From Candidatus Paracaedibacteraceae bacterium (GTDB taxonomy: Bacteria; Pseudomonadota; Alphaproteobacteria; Paracaedibacterales; Paracaedibacteraceae): a stretch of DNA of 64,000 nt. Of the stretch, positions 34,780 to 44,895 are shown in pieces. How positions within the stretch are numbered: position 1 is the stretch's first letter; each line of letters begins with the position of its first letter. Under the pieces are notes generated by a model. The model had not been told where the DNA came from. It worked only from the letters and a program-made list of their open reading frames with translations, and searched no databases. The DNA is taken from the NCBI GenBank assembly GCA_019636055.1, contig JAHBYH010000001.1:664944-728943 (forward strand). Direction: 5' to 3'. Both the position numbers and the translations under genes were made by a program.

Positions 34780-36847
34780 TATCAAGTGTTTTCTTGACAA
34801 CCTCAATCAATGGGCTGCCAGGGGTGAATAACGCTGATACGCCGCTATCAATCAAGAATTGATGATCTGCCGGTGGTAGGATCCCTCCGCAGATGACTTT
34901 TATATCATCCGCCTTAAAGGATTTTAATTCTTGGATTAATTCAGGGATCAAGGTTTTATGTCCTGCTGCTAACGATGAGATGCCAATCACATGAACGTCA
35001 TTTTCCACGGCCTGTTTCGCGGCTTCAGCAGGAGTTAGGAATAGGGGAGCCAAATCCACATCAAAGCCCGCATCAGCAAAGGCCGTTGCAATGATTTTGA
35101 TGCCACGATCGTGACCATCTTGTCCGAGTTTTGTTAAAAGGATACGGGGTTGACGACCATTTTTTTTAGCAAAACTTGCAACATCTGCTCGTAATTTAAT
35201 GAACTCAGCATCGTTAATCATAGACTTTTGCCAGACTCCGGTTAAGGTTTTTACAGGGGCTTGATAGCGACCAAATACATCTTCTAATGCTTGAGAGATT
35301 TCACCGAGTGTTGCTCTGGCTCTGGCTGCTTTTATCGCAATATCCAGTAAATTATCTGATGATTTTGCTGCATCTCTTAGGGCTTGTATTAGTTGATCAA
35401 CTTGTGTTTGATTTCGGGATTTCTTAATAACCTTAAGAGACTGGAGTTGTTGGTTGCGAACTTTTTGAGTATCAATGTCCAAAACATCAACATTAGGGAT
35501 ATCTTTGCTTTGATATTTATTGACTCCCACAACAATGTCTTCTTGGCGATCTAGGCGAATTTGTCGCCCTGCCGCTGCTTCTTCAATACGTCTTTTGGGA
35601 AGACCTAATTGGATTGCTCTTGTCATGCCGCCAAGATCTTCGATTTCTTTCATGTATTCCTTGGCCTTATCAATGAGGGATTGAGTTAAGGCTTCGACAT
35701 AGTGACTACCACCGAGGGGGTCGACGACTTTTGTGACATTTGTTTCTTCAGCAAGAATCAGTTGGGTATGCCGCGCTACCCGAGCACTCTGCGGTGTGGG
35801 AAGACCGAGAGCTTCGTCAAAGGAGTTTGTATGGAGAGATTGAGTACCACCCAGGACAGCTGCTAACGCTTCGATGGTTGTGCGTACAACATTATTCAAG
35901 GGATCCTGATAGGTTAGGCTGACCCCTGATGTTTGGCAGTGAGTTCGCAGCATAAGGCTTTGCGGATTTTCTGGTTTAAATTCAGTCATAATATCATGCC
36001 ATAGAGTCCGAGCCGCACGAAGTTTTGCCACTTCAGAAAAGAAATCCATGCCAATCCCAAAAAAGAAAGACAAGCGAGGCGCAAAATCATCGACGTTAAG
36101 CCCCATAGACAGGGCTGTCCTTACATATTCAAGACCATCTGCTAGCGTATAGGCTAATTCTTGAGCAGGTGTTGCGCCGGCTTCGTGCATATGATAGCCA
36201 GAGATCGAAATGGGGTTAAAACGGGGGATGCTTTTTGAACAATAGGTGATGATATCGCCCACGATTCGCATGCTGGGGGCAGGGGGATAGATAAATGTAT
36301 TGCGGACAAGGAATTCCTTGAGGATATCATTTTGCAGGGTGCCTGATAGTTTGTCTTGGTCAATGCCTTGTTCTTGGGCTGCGACAATAAAAAATGCCAT
36401 AACTGGAATAACGGCCCCGTTCATGGTCATGGAAACGCTGATTTTGTCAAGAGGAATACCGTCAAACAAGCGTTTCATGTCATCCACAGTATCGATGGCA
36501 ACACCGGCTTTACCAATATCACCTGTTACACGCGGGTTATCAGAATCATAACCACGATGGGTGGCAAGGTCAAACGCAACAGACAATCCCATTTGTCCGC
36601 CTTTAAGGCACTCGTGATAAAAAGCATTGGTCTCTTCCGCTGATGAAAACCCAGCATACTGGCGGATTGTCCAGGGACGGTTGGTGTACATGGTGGCGCG
36701 TACACCGCGCGTATAGGGAGGGAATCCTGGTAAAGAATCTTGGCCATAAACGGGAGATATAGCAATATTGTCTGTTGTATGCCACGTCAAATCTCCAAGA
36801 GATTGTTCTTTAAGCTCCTTTGCTGCAAGTTTTTGCCACTGCTCCAT
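34772..36847 (-). CDS. mutB: Methylmalonyl-CoA mutase, single-chain form
   Basis: Adenosylcobalamin enzyme interconverting methylmalonyl-CoA and succinyl-CoA. 691 residues comprise a TIM-barrel domain ([60 protein letters not shown]) and a C-terminal B12-binding domain with GQDGHDRG (the DxHxxG base-off motif) and GISSLAAGH. No separate small subunit is nearby, which fits the homodimeric ScpA-like form (gene also called scpA). It follows mutT in the same direction; MeaB is encoded 17 kb away. Confidence 0.96.
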   Translation of the reverse strand: MEQWQKLAAKELKEQSLGDLTWHTTDNIAISPVYGQDSLPGFPPYTRGVRATMYTNRPWTIRQYAGFSSAEETNAFYHECLKGGQMGLSVAFDLATHRGYDSDNPRVTGDIGKAGVAIDTVDDMKRLFDGIPLDKISVSMTMNGAVIPVMAFFIVAAQEQGIDQDKLSGTLQNDILKEFLVRNTFIYPPAPSMRIVGDIITYCSKSIPRFNPISISGYHMHEAGATPAQELAYTLADGLEYVRTALSMGLNVDDFAPRLSFFFGIGMDFFSEVAKLRAARTLWHDIMTEFKPENPQSLMLRTHCQTSGVSLTYQDPLNNVVRTTIEALAAVLGGTQSLHTNSFDEALGLPTPQSARVARHTQLILAEETNVTKVVDPLGGSHYVEALTQSLIDKAKEYMKEIEDLGGMTRAIQLGLPKRRIEEAAAGRQIRLDRQEDIVVGVNKYQSKDIPNVDVLDIDTQKVRNQQLQSLKVIKKSRNQTQVDQLIQALRDAAKSSDNLLDIAIKAARARATLGEISQALEDVFGRYQAPVKTLTGVWQKSMINDAEFIKLRADVASFAKKNGRQPRILLTKLGQDGHDRGIKIIATAFADAGFDVDLAPLFLTPAEAAKQAVENDVHVIGISSLAAGHKTLIPELIQELKSFKADDIKVICGGILPPADHQFLIDSGVSALFTPGSPLIEVVKKTLDII

Positions 36848-36894
36848 ATCGAACTCCAGCTCCTAATCTTTGAGATTAGTATACATCATAAAAA

Positions 36895-37314
36895 TTAAGA
36901 TAAAATAGCCGTTTTATTAAAATCGATTAGTCGATCTAATATTTTATAATTCCCTTCGGGCATTTTTAGGGTGTGGATTTGATCAGCCTTAATCCATACA
37001 TATCCCGGTTGGCCTTCATTCATTTTAAGTTCCCCCTCATAGGTTGTACAATTGAATAATAAAATTGTCACATGCGCATGAGGATATTGATGGGTCGTAA
37101 AGGCAATGGGGGTTAAGTCTTTTTCATGAATAGTCAGGTTTATTTCTTCCATAATTTCACGACATAGGGCTTGTTCTGGTGTTTCATTAGGATCAATTTT
37201 TCCACCCGGAAACTCCCAGTACCCTGAATAATAAGTTGTATCCGGACGTTGAACGATCAAGACTTCATTTTTAGAATTTCTAAGGGCAAGAGCAACAACA
37301 GTGAAATATTTCAT
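36895..37314 (-). CDS. mutT: MutT-type Nudix hydrolase (8-oxo-dGTP diphosphatase)
   Basis: 139 residues with Nudix box GGKIDPNETPEQALCREIMEEINL (last Gly replaced by Asn), and VVALALRNSKNEVLIVQRP at the start as in MutT. It sanitises oxidised nucleotides in the cytoplasm. The exact substrate could be another NTP. Confidence 0.85.
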   Translation of the reverse strand: MKYFTVVALALRNSKNEVLIVQRPDTTYYSGYWEFPGGKIDPNETPEQALCREIMEEINLTIHEKDLTPIAFTTHQYPHAHVTILLFNCTTYEGELKMNEGQPGYVWIKADQIHTLKMPEGNYKILDRLIDFNKTAILS

Positions 37315-37394
37315 TTTTTAATCTTAACTAAATTAATTTTGGATATGATCTCATGTTTTTACGTTAAAGTTAAATTAAATCATGGGAAGAAGAC

Positions 37395-37460
37395 ATGAAA
37401 TTACATTTTCTTGCGATAATGATGAGTCCAAGATCCGCAGGCGCGGCGGTTTGGATCTGA
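37395..37460 (+). CDS. Possible tiny ORF in a G+C-rich patch
   Basis: ATG at 37395 follows GGAAGAAGAC; 21 codons starting MKLHFLAIMMSPRSAG. An overlapping 35-codon frame (37382-37489) is equally open. A small CGGCGG/CCGCCG hairpin lies at about 37444-37472. The patch is G+C-richer than its flanks. Coding status is doubtful. Confidence 0.2.
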   Translation: MKLHFLAIMMSPRSAGAAVWI

Positions 37461-37493
37461 CCATGCCGCCGTTTCTGCAAGATTTATAGTGTC

Positions 37494-38462
37494 TTAATGA
37501 TACATCCCTGGTCTGCCAGAAGATGCGCCTGATTTCATGGCTGCTGCTGTGATGAAACGGTTCAATGTTTGCATAACAAGAGATTCAAATTCTGAGATAA
37601 TATCACTTAGGCCTGTTTGCGATGTTACTCTGCGGTCACCTAAAGTTGCTCTTTCTGTTGCTGCTGATGATGAGAATTGAACAGAAATTGTACCTAGGCT
37701 ATTTTGTTGAACCACATAATTTAGGCTGCTATTGCCAAATCCTATTTCTTGTTTTGCCTTTTTATCCGAAAAAATACCATCAGTCCGAGGAAAAGCAAAG
37801 CTGAATGTGAAGGCAGCATCTGACTCAAGAACCTTCTTTAATAATGCTCGATCTAGGGCATTTTCTTCTTCCTCGAAGGTTGAGGGGGCCGTGAATGCGC
37901 CTTGTAAATTTGTCTGAATGAATTGATCAACTCCACCATCACCAAATAGTTCAGGATGAGCTTTAAAGAAATCGATTTTTTTAGGGTCGCTGAGGGTTTT
38001 TAAGGCGACTGTCTGGCTAGTTACAAGACGGGTACGTTGTGCTCGTGATTCAACAGAGTTATCGCCTTCTGGAAAGAACGCTACTTGTAAGACAGTGCTT
38101 ATTGTTCCGCTCAATGACTCTTCAATGCTTCTAAATGATTCCATCGTGGGTGTTATTTTTGCTGCAGGATCATAGTTTATTCCAACGGTTAGAATTTTTT
38201 CACCAGTGTGCCAACCATAAGAGAACTTCCCACCGTTTTCAAAAATTTGCTTCAGCTTGTCTGTTGAATCGGATAGAGGATCGCTTGGAATCTGTTGAAG
38301 TAGGTAGCTAGAAATTTTTGGTTGTTGAGTTTGATTGCCACCACCAAATAAGCTAGAGATATCAACTCCCCCGCTTTCACCTTCATCATCTGAGGCAAAA
38401 GTTGGTGTTAGAATAAGCGTAAAGCACGTCGTGGTGAGAATTACTTTTAAGAAGTTATACAT
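37494..38462 (-). CDS. Exported protein of unknown function
   Basis: 322 residues from the ATG at 38462 (AAAGGA eight bases upstream). Signal peptide FLKVILTTTCFTLILTPTFA, then an acidic/Gly-rich linker. A central region has beta-like blocks (FSYGWHTGEKILTVGINYDP; LNYVVQQNSLGTISVQFSSSAA). The C-terminus is Met/Gly-rich. No family recognised. Divergent from motA. Confidence 0.7.
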   Translation of the reverse strand: MYNFLKVILTTTCFTLILTPTFASDDEGESGGVDISSLFGGGNQTQQPKISSYLLQQIPSDPLSDSTDKLKQIFENGGKFSYGWHTGEKILTVGINYDPAAKITPTMESFRSIEESLSGTISTVLQVAFFPEGDNSVESRAQRTRLVTSQTVALKTLSDPKKIDFFKAHPELFGDGGVDQFIQTNLQGAFTAPSTFEEEENALDRALLKKVLESDAAFTFSFAFPRTDGIFSDKKAKQEIGFGNSSLNYVVQQNSLGTISVQFSSSAATERATLGDRRVTSQTGLSDIISEFESLVMQTLNRFITAAAMKSGASSGRPGMYH

Positions 38463-38627
38463 CACATCATTCCTTTGTTAAGTTCTTACACATGAAGACC
38501 ATACGATTTGGTAAAAATTTAATCAATATTTATTTATAATTAGGAGTTAAAAAAAATGAAAGTTTACTCTTTTTTTACCCGAGCGGGCGCAAACTTAGAC
38601 TAAGAACGAGTTCGCCTTGGTGAGTAA

Positions 38628-39488
38628 ATGTTATTTATTGTCGGTATAGTTGTTGTTTTCGGGTGCGTTATTGGAGCTTATGCAGCTCATGGCGGGCATG
38701 TTGGTGTCCTATGGCAGCCCCTTGAATTTGTGATTATTTTTGGTGCGGCAACTGGGGCGATGGTGATCGCAACGCCGAAACATCTTTTGGGTAAGATTGG
38801 GGCTGCCTATGGCCGGGCTTTTAAAGGAGCCAAATATACAAAGGCAGATTTTCTTGAGCTTTTGACGATGCAATATACAATTTTTAAATTGATAAAAACA
38901 AAGGGAATGTTGGAGCTCGAAGCACATTTGGATAACCCTCATGATAGTTCTCTCTTTAGTAGGTTTCCTGTTTTTGTCAACGATCATCATGCTACTGACT
39001 TTTTTTGTGATTATATGCGGATGTTAACAATGGGCGCAGAAAATGTTCACCAAATCGAAGACTTAATGAACGAAGAATTAGACGTCCATCATCAAGAACA
39101 GCACGCGGTCAGTGGAACATTAACGACATTTGGGGAGTCTTTTCCTGCTCTTGGAATTGTTGCTGCTGTTTTGGGCGTGATCCACACAATGGGATCTATT
39201 AATCAGCCACCTGAAATATTAGGTCATTTGATTGGTGCTGCTTTGGTTGGTACTTTTGCGGGTATTTTGATTTCATATGGCGTCATGTCTCCCCTAGCGA
39301 GTTGTGTGAAGATCCTGCAGGAAGGCGAATCGCGGTATCTCAGTTGTATGAAAGCCGGTATTTTGGCGAGTATGAATGGTTATGCGCCGGCCATTTCTGT
39401 TGAATTTGCTCGTAAAAGTATTGAGACAGACTTTCGACCATCTTTTGCGGAAATGGAAGAGGCTATTCAAAATTTGCCGGGGGCCTAG
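38628..39488 (+). CDS. motA: Flagellar motor stator protein MotA
   Basis: 286 residues with four helices. Typical blocks are FIVGIVVVFGCVIGAYAAHGGHVGVLWQPLEFVIIFGAATGAMV, GTLTTFGESFPALGIVAAVLGVIHTM and GAALVGTFAGILISYGVMSPLA. It forms the proton channel of the flagellar motor with MotB. GGTGAG lies five bases before the ATG. A palindrome CTTAGACTAAG at 38594-38604 lies in the leader. Confidence 0.97.
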   Translation: MLFIVGIVVVFGCVIGAYAAHGGHVGVLWQPLEFVIIFGAATGAMVIATPKHLLGKIGAAYGRAFKGAKYTKADFLELLTMQYTIFKLIKTKGMLELEAHLDNPHDSSLFSRFPVFVNDHHATDFFCDYMRMLTMGAENVHQIEDLMNEELDVHHQEQHAVSGTLTTFGESFPALGIVAAVLGVIHTMGSINQPPEILGHLIGAALVGTFAGILISYGVMSPLASCVKILQEGESRYLSCMKAGILASMNGYAPAISVEFARKSIETDFRPSFAEMEEAIQNLPGA

Positions 39489-40472
39489 ATGAGTGATAAG
39501 CCCGTTCAACCGATTATCAAGAAAATAAAAAAAGTTTCTGGGCATGGCCACCACGGTGGTGCCTGGAAAATTGCTTATGCTGACTTTGTAACGGCAATGA
39601 TGGCATTTTTCTTATTGATGTGGTTGCTGAATGCAACATCAGAAGAACAGCGTCGAGGGATTGCTAATTATTTTGATCCGTTTGCTTCAACATCAAAAGG
39701 GGGTGGATATGAAGGAGTCATGGGGGGGACATCCATCAAAGAAACTCAAGGAACTATGGATGATACCCCGCAAAATATCATAAAAGTTAAACCGATGCCC
39801 CCTACTGAAAGAGGACAAGGCGGTTCTGCTGCGGGTGAAACGGAGCATCCCGATGTTAACGCAAATGATAATGGCGGGCGGACTGAGGATATCAAAAAAC
39901 AGGAAGAGGATTCAGCCAAGAAAGACATTGAGAATAAGCTTCTTAAAGCATCGCAGGCTCAGACCTATAAATCGCAACAGGAAGAAGAATCCAAACTAAA
40001 CGAAGTTAGTGAACAAATTAAACAGAGTCTTGAGAAAATGCCGGATCTAAAGGAACTTAATAAAAATATTAAAATTAGCCTAACAAAAGATGGGCTTAAT
40101 ATTGAGGTTATTGATCATTTGAGGAATGCTATGTTCCCGAGTGGCTCAAGTCGTATGTATAAACAAATGGAAGATATTCTAAAGGTTATAGCGTCAGCCA
40201 TTAAAGGGGTGCCCAATAAACTTAATATTATTGGGCATACCGATGCGAATCAATATTCCCAGCGATCTCTTTTAACAAACTGGGAATTGTCGACAGATCG
40301 GGCTAATGCAAGTCGACGGATTCTGGTTAATAATGGTGTTGATAAAAGCCGGATTAACGCTATAGAAGGGAAAGCCGATACGGATCTTGCTGATCCACAA
40401 AATCCGATGGCTCCTGAAAATCGTCGTGTTGTTATTACATTGCTGCGACAGGTAAAAGTTAACAAAGAATAG
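39489..40472 (+). CDS. motB: Flagellar motor stator protein MotB
   Basis: 327 residues. One helix contains the proton-carrying Asp (YADFVTAMMAFFLLMWLLNA), then a plug, a charged linker, and an OmpA-type peptidoglycan-binding domain (NIIGHTDANQ; LSTDRANASRRILVNNGV; NRRVVITLL). It starts directly after the motA stop. Its presence indicates flagellar motility, though no other flagellar genes lie here. Confidence 0.97.
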   Translation: MSDKPVQPIIKKIKKVSGHGHHGGAWKIAYADFVTAMMAFFLLMWLLNATSEEQRRGIANYFDPFASTSKGGGYEGVMGGTSIKETQGTMDDTPQNIIKVKPMPPTERGQGGSAAGETEHPDVNANDNGGRTEDIKKQEEDSAKKDIENKLLKASQAQTYKSQQEEESKLNEVSEQIKQSLEKMPDLKELNKNIKISLTKDGLNIEVIDHLRNAMFPSGSSRMYKQMEDILKVIASAIKGVPNKLNIIGHTDANQYSQRSLLTNWELSTDRANASRRILVNNGVDKSRINAIEGKADTDLADPQNPMAPENRRVVITLLRQVKVNKE

Positions 40473-40479
40473 ATTAAAA

Positions 40480-40503
40480 AAGAGGGCTATCGCATGCCCT
40501 CTT
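40480..40503. terminator. Terminator between motB and the outer-membrane protein gene
   Basis: 8-bp stem AAGAGGGC/GCCCTCTT with an 8-base loop. The T run is strong on the minus strand (TTTTTTAATC) and weak on the plus strand, so it mainly ends the minus-strand operon. Confidence 0.8.
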
Positions 40504-40508
40504 ATTCC

Positions 40509-41195
40509 TTAAAAAACGTACGAGACTTTGACCAACGCCATGTAACGCGTTGGTTTTGTTTTCAGCTTTGTAATATCTTGAGGCGCATCAAAAAAACGCT
40601 GTGTTTGTCGGATTGTTCCGTTTTTGACATAACGACCTTCTAAACCGACAAGAAACGATCCTGCCCGTTTTTCAAGCCCAAAGCCGATACCCTTTGCAAT
40701 CACGTGATTGTTTTTACGACGATTGTTAATTGGCGTTGTTACGTCATCCATATACATAATTTTAGTTTCAAAACGGTCTAAACCGATCATGGGGCGAAGG
40801 TATATAGTCATTCCTTCGGTGATCGCATATCCGATTTTCAGGCCAAAGTTATAGCCACCAAGATATCGGAGGTCACGTTTATAAACTTTAGATTGGCCAA
40901 TAACAGAATCATCAAGTTGTTTTGTTGTTGTTTGCTTTGACTGTGCAGCAAAAACTTCAACATCAGCCCCAATGACAAATTTTGATGCTTGCGTCTGGGC
41001 GCCAATGCTGATGCCACCCAGGAACCCTCGGCCTTTATTTTTCTGACCAAAGGCATAATTGTCTGCCGGCATAGTGACGGATTCTGCTATTTTGCTTTTT
41101 TCGTGTGCGCCGCCAAGAAGAAGTCCTGCTGTGACATCAATTTTAGCCATGCTGGATGATAGGATAAGAGCGGAAGGTAGAATTATTTTTTTCAT
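40509..41195 (-). CDS. Outer-membrane beta-barrel protein, OmpA/opacity-like
   Basis: 228 residues with a signal peptide (MKKIILPSALILSSSMA) and alternating beta strands (FLGGISIGAQTQASKFVIGADVEVFA; YNFGLKIGYAITEGMTIYLRPMIGLD; GIGFGLEKRAGSFLVGLEGRYV), ending with Phe (VKVSYVF), the barrel-assembly signal. It is small, so an eight-stranded barrel is likely. Its ATG directly follows the stop of the poly-proline protein gene (TAAATG), so the two are one operon. Confidence 0.85.
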   Translation of the reverse strand: MKKIILPSALILSSSMAKIDVTAGLLLGGAHEKSKIAESVTMPADNYAFGQKNKGRGFLGGISIGAQTQASKFVIGADVEVFAAQSKQTTTKQLDDSVIGQSKVYKRDLRYLGGYNFGLKIGYAITEGMTIYLRPMIGLDRFETKIMYMDDVTTPINNRRKNNHVIAKGIGFGLEKRAGSFLVGLEGRYVKNGTIRQTQRFFDAPQDITKLKTKPTRYMALVKVSYVF

Positions 41196-43403
41196 TTAGT
41201 TTAATCCCAGTTTTTGTTTTAATTCTAAAGCGTTTGGAATGGTTGCATCGGCATATTTTAAGTTTGTATTAACCAGACCAGTCAACAAATCCACCGTCTG
41301 TTGTTTTGACTTTGGATCTAATTTTAAGTGTTGATTTAGTGCTGACTGTAATCGCGGCCACGAGTATGCTGATGGGGGTGGCGGTGGTGGTGGCGTAAAC
41401 CCATTGTTGGCCTGTTCTGTTGTTTCTTCAGTTAAAATAGCCTCAAATCCGGGGAGTTGAAATGACTCTCCTTCATCATACTCGGGTAAGGCAATGTTTG
41501 CTATTTTTTTGCAAGATGTCACATAGGCATCGCGGGCTGCTGTAAATAAAGCTTGTGCTAAATCTCTAGCCTCATCACTCCAGATTATGGGATCTAACAG
41601 TGCATTTAGTGTATGCGTATATAGGTCTGCTCTTTCAGAGGAAGGGAGAGTCATATAATTATTTTCAGGTCTAAGCATTTCTGTTAGAAAGAATTGGGTT
41701 TTTACAATTCCTGTATCGCTGTTGGATCTAAATGTTAAGGATGTTAGATTGGCCCGAATATTTTCAAGCGCTGTAAGGAAGGCTTGGTGAGCTTGTTGTG
41801 CTTCAACAATAGAGGTGATGAGTGCGTCAGTTTGAGCTGAATCTTGCACTGAAACCTGCTCGTTTTTAAACCAAGCAAGATCCTCAAGCAGAGAACCTCT
41901 CGTCGCTGTTTGGAAGTATTGGCCAAAATTTGCTTCTAATACGTCGACACTTATACGGCCAGGTTTGGTTGCAAGAAAGCTTTCAATGGCTTCAGCAAAT
42001 TGATTTGCCGTTGTTAAATCTAAAGTGGGTGTTTCATCGAGTGATTTTAATATTTTAAGGATTGGTGCTAATGATTTTGCCCTATCCATAAAATCTGATG
42101 ACATTCTTATTAACCGTCTTTTAATGTCATCAAGTCTTTGTGTCTTTGCCTGCGCTTCCTGATGAGACTTGCTGAAATCAGCCCTTGTTTGCAGAATGTT
42201 AAGTCGCATGAATGCTCTTTGTTTTATCCAACGGCTCAAGTTAGAATCGGCATCTTTGTATGTTAATGTGATACCATCGTTGTGTTCGTGTTGCTCTGCA
42301 AGTCTTTGAGCAACAAGGCGTAGCTGTTGGTTGTTTTGGCAGAGTAGGTTAATGGTGTGTTCATTTGTAAGTCTAGGGGACTCAGATTGTGTGATAAGTC
42401 TTGAGATGGCTAGAAGTTGTCCCCGGTATGCGATCAGTTGCTCTTTTATGGTATCCTCTAGGTTGCATCCCAGAATGATATTATAGAGGCTTGGGGTTTG
42501 AGGGTAAAATGTATCAGTTGATCCAAATTCATAACCGCCAATAAGCGCTTCTAACCGTGTTAAACCTTTTACCCCTGTTTTCCCAGAACGGTGATGTGCA
42601 ATATCGTAATCAGCGGTTTTTATGGTTGAGAGTAGATTTTGAATGCTGAGATACGTTGCTTCTGGTGCTTGCTCAGAAAGAAATAAGGTTGCTCGCTCAA
42701 GTAATTCAGGGACAGATCCTTCTTTTGTTCCTTTTAAAGCTGTTTTGGGGGCAATTGCAAGAGATTCGTCTGAAATAGAATCTAAGAGTTCTTGGATGCC
42801 TTTCAACGTAGGAATAAGGCGATTAATAATACTGACGACTTGAATATTAATCTGATCATTGGGTTGCTGAGTTGGCCGTTTGTATCCGATGTATGTTGAT
42901 AGAACCGGGATAGTGGCATCAGCTGTGATGCTCTTTGAGTGGGCAAGAAACTGGTTTAACCGATTTTGAATGTTAGTTAAACGTTCTAATTCCTCTTCAG
43001 AGATGCCGAAGCATTGGTGGATTCCTAGGCCTAGCTCTTCTTCAATAAATTTCGCTCGTTTGTTCAGGTTTGATCGATCAGGGGCTTGTTCTCGAATGGC
43101 TCGACGTTCTTGGATTTGTCTGTGATACATCTGAGCTTCTTGATAGTTTTGAACAGGGCGCATGTGACCATTTTGATCTAGCATAATATAGCATACATCC
43201 GGGATACCTAGAGTTATTGCTTTTTGAATCTCTTTTTTCCAGCGATCTAGCTCCGGATGGATAGATTGCCCTCTTACGCTTTGTAACTCTGGAATACCCT
43301 GCATTGTATCGTGGAAGCGTTTTTTTGATGGGGCTCCATGATCATCGGTATCCATCCCGGTTGCTGTAGACAGCAATAGGGCACTTAATAGTAGTTGTTT
43401 CAT
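41196..43403 (-). CDS. Large exported protein with poly-proline motif, possible effector
   Basis: 735 residues from the ATG at 43403, with a strong GGAGGAG site six bases upstream. Signal peptide MKQLLLSALLLSTATG. The body is helical and charged, without a recognised domain. Near the C-terminus is FTPPPPPPPSAYSW (codons at 41373-41393), a run of seven Pro of the type bound by SH3, EVH1 or profilin modules in eukaryotes, followed by a helical tail. A host-directed role is inference. It forms an operon with the outer-membrane barrel gene. Confidence 0.75.
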   Translation of the reverse strand: MKQLLLSALLLSTATGMDTDDHGAPSKKRFHDTMQGIPELQSVRGQSIHPELDRWKKEIQKAITLGIPDVCYIMLDQNGHMRPVQNYQEAQMYHRQIQERRAIREQAPDRSNLNKRAKFIEEELGLGIHQCFGISEEELERLTNIQNRLNQFLAHSKSITADATIPVLSTYIGYKRPTQQPNDQINIQVVSIINRLIPTLKGIQELLDSISDESLAIAPKTALKGTKEGSVPELLERATLFLSEQAPEATYLSIQNLLSTIKTADYDIAHHRSGKTGVKGLTRLEALIGGYEFGSTDTFYPQTPSLYNIILGCNLEDTIKEQLIAYRGQLLAISRLITQSESPRLTNEHTINLLCQNNQQLRLVAQRLAEQHEHNDGITLTYKDADSNLSRWIKQRAFMRLNILQTRADFSKSHQEAQAKTQRLDDIKRRLIRMSSDFMDRAKSLAPILKILKSLDETPTLDLTTANQFAEAIESFLATKPGRISVDVLEANFGQYFQTATRGSLLEDLAWFKNEQVSVQDSAQTDALITSIVEAQQAHQAFLTALENIRANLTSLTFRSNSDTGIVKTQFFLTEMLRPENNYMTLPSSERADLYTHTLNALLDPIIWSDEARDLAQALFTAARDAYVTSCKKIANIALPEYDEGESFQLPGFEAILTEETTEQANNGFTPPPPPPPSAYSWPRLQSALNQHLKLDPKSKQQTVDLLTGLVNTNLKYADATIPNALELKQKLGLN

Positions 43404-43636
43404 GACTCTCCTCCTAGTCAATTTTTTATTCTTATTTTTTGTTTACGAATTCATATGAAAGATTCGATAGCATAAGTGAATGAAAAATATCACTGTTATT
43501 AAGCAGCCTAATAAGACCCTATTACTGGCGTGACTTAATAGTTTTTAGTGAACTAACGATGCTATAAATCTGTTTGAATGACGTGATAAAACAAAAATTC
43601 TTATTATTATTCTTTTAATTTGTTTAATCTTGGCAT

Positions 43637-43661
43637 AAAAAAGGGCGACCGAGATCGCCCC
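43637..43661 (-). terminator. Terminator of trmD-rplS
   Basis: Stem GGGCGA/TCGCCC (43643-43648 with 43655-43660) with a T6 run on the minus strand, 17 bases after the rplS stop. Confidence 0.92.
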
Positions 43662-43677
43662 TTGAGTATGGTAAAGC

Positions 43678-44070
43678 TTATTCAGCTGAAGCTGTTGCTT
43701 GTGCGACAACTCTTGGCTTTTTAAGCTCTGCGATACGAGCTCTTTTACCTGTGCGTCCACGCAAGTAATAAAGCTTTGCTCGGCGAACACGACCAGAACG
43801 AACAAGTTCTACGGTAATGTTTGGTGAGAAGAGGTGGAATACACGCTCAACGCCTTCACCGGATGATAATTTGCGAACGCGGAATGTTGAGCGAACGCCT
43901 GCATTGCGACGACCGATGACAACACCTTCGTATGGCTGAACGCGAGTACGTTCACCTTCGACAACTTTAACATTTACACGGACGGTGTCACCGGCTTTGA
44001 ATTCTGGGATCACCTTGCCTTCGGACAATCGAGTTTGTTGCTCGTGTTCCAACTTTTGTAACAAGTTCAT
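43678..44070 (-). CDS. rplS: 50S ribosomal protein L19
   Basis: 130 residues: [11 protein letters not shown] start, [62 protein letters not shown] core and the [18 protein letters not shown] end. It follows trmD by nine bases. Confidence 0.98.
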   Translation of the reverse strand: MNLLQKLEHEQQTRLSEGKVIPEFKAGDTVRVNVKVVEGERTRVQPYEGVVIGRRNAGVRSTFRVRKLSSGEGVERVFHLFSPNITVELVRSGRVRRAKLYYLRGRTGKRARIAELKKPRVVAQATASAE

Positions 44071-44079
44071 GAATAACTC

Positions 44080-44784
44080 CTAAATACGAGTTTTGAGAAA
44101 CGCTTGCCATAAATCTGGCCGACGCTCTCGCGTTATTCTTTCTGCTTCTTCCTGGCGCCATTCGGCAATTTTTTGATGATCGCCTGAGAGCAGCACACCA
44201 GGCACGATCTTATTTTTCCAGTTTTGAGGTTTAGTATACTGCGGATGTTCTAAAATTCCAAGCTCAAAACTCTCATTTTCTAAAGATTTTTTGTTTCCCA
44301 AGACATCGGGAAGGAGTCGAACCGTTGCATCAAGTAAAATTTGAGCGGGTAATTCACCACCGGTCAAGACATAGTCACCAATGCTGACCTCTTCCATGTC
44401 CCATTCTTCAACGACGCGATGATCGACACCTTCGTAACGGCCGCACAGTAAAATTAGTCCGTCAGTATTAGCATAATCATGAGCCATGGCTTGACAGAAA
44501 GGTTTACCGCGGGGGGTTAGATAAATCAGCTTACGGTTAGGAGATCCCTTTTCTTTTGCGGCAGTCAGGGCGCGATCCACCACATCCGGTTTCATGACCA
44601 TCCCGGCTCCCCCGCCATAGGGCGTATCGTCAACGGTAAGGTGTTTATCTTGCGCATGGTCGCGGATTTGCACTGTGTCAAGATGCCATTTGCCGTCATC
44701 CAAAGCTTTTCCCGTTAAGGATCTCCCCAAGGATCCGGGGAACATTTCGGGGAATAGGGTTACAACAGTTGCATGAAATGTCAT
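44080..44784 (-). CDS. trmD: tRNA (guanine-37-N1) methyltransferase
   Basis: 234 residues; SPOUT enzyme with the knot region LLCGRYEGVDHRVVEEW and SIGDYVLTGGELPAQILLDATVRLLPDVLG, and DDTPYGGGAGMVMKPDV near residue 55. It protects reading frame by making m1G37. With rplS it forms the second half of the classical rpsP-rimM-trmD-rplS operon. Confidence 0.97.
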   Translation of the reverse strand: MTFHATVVTLFPEMFPGSLGRSLTGKALDDGKWHLDTVQIRDHAQDKHLTVDDTPYGGGAGMVMKPDVVDRALTAAKEKGSPNRKLIYLTPRGKPFCQAMAHDYANTDGLILLCGRYEGVDHRVVEEWDMEEVSIGDYVLTGGELPAQILLDATVRLLPDVLGNKKSLENESFELGILEHPQYTKPQNWKNKIVPGVLLSGDHQKIAEWRQEEAERITRERRPDLWQAFLKTRI

Positions 44785-44895
44785 GATAAATCTAGTATAA
44801 GGTGTATTTCTTACTAAAATAGGGCGAAATCTTGGAATTTCCTATTGTTTTTTATTCATGACTACTTATTTCTATCTAAAAAGAAAAGACAGACA

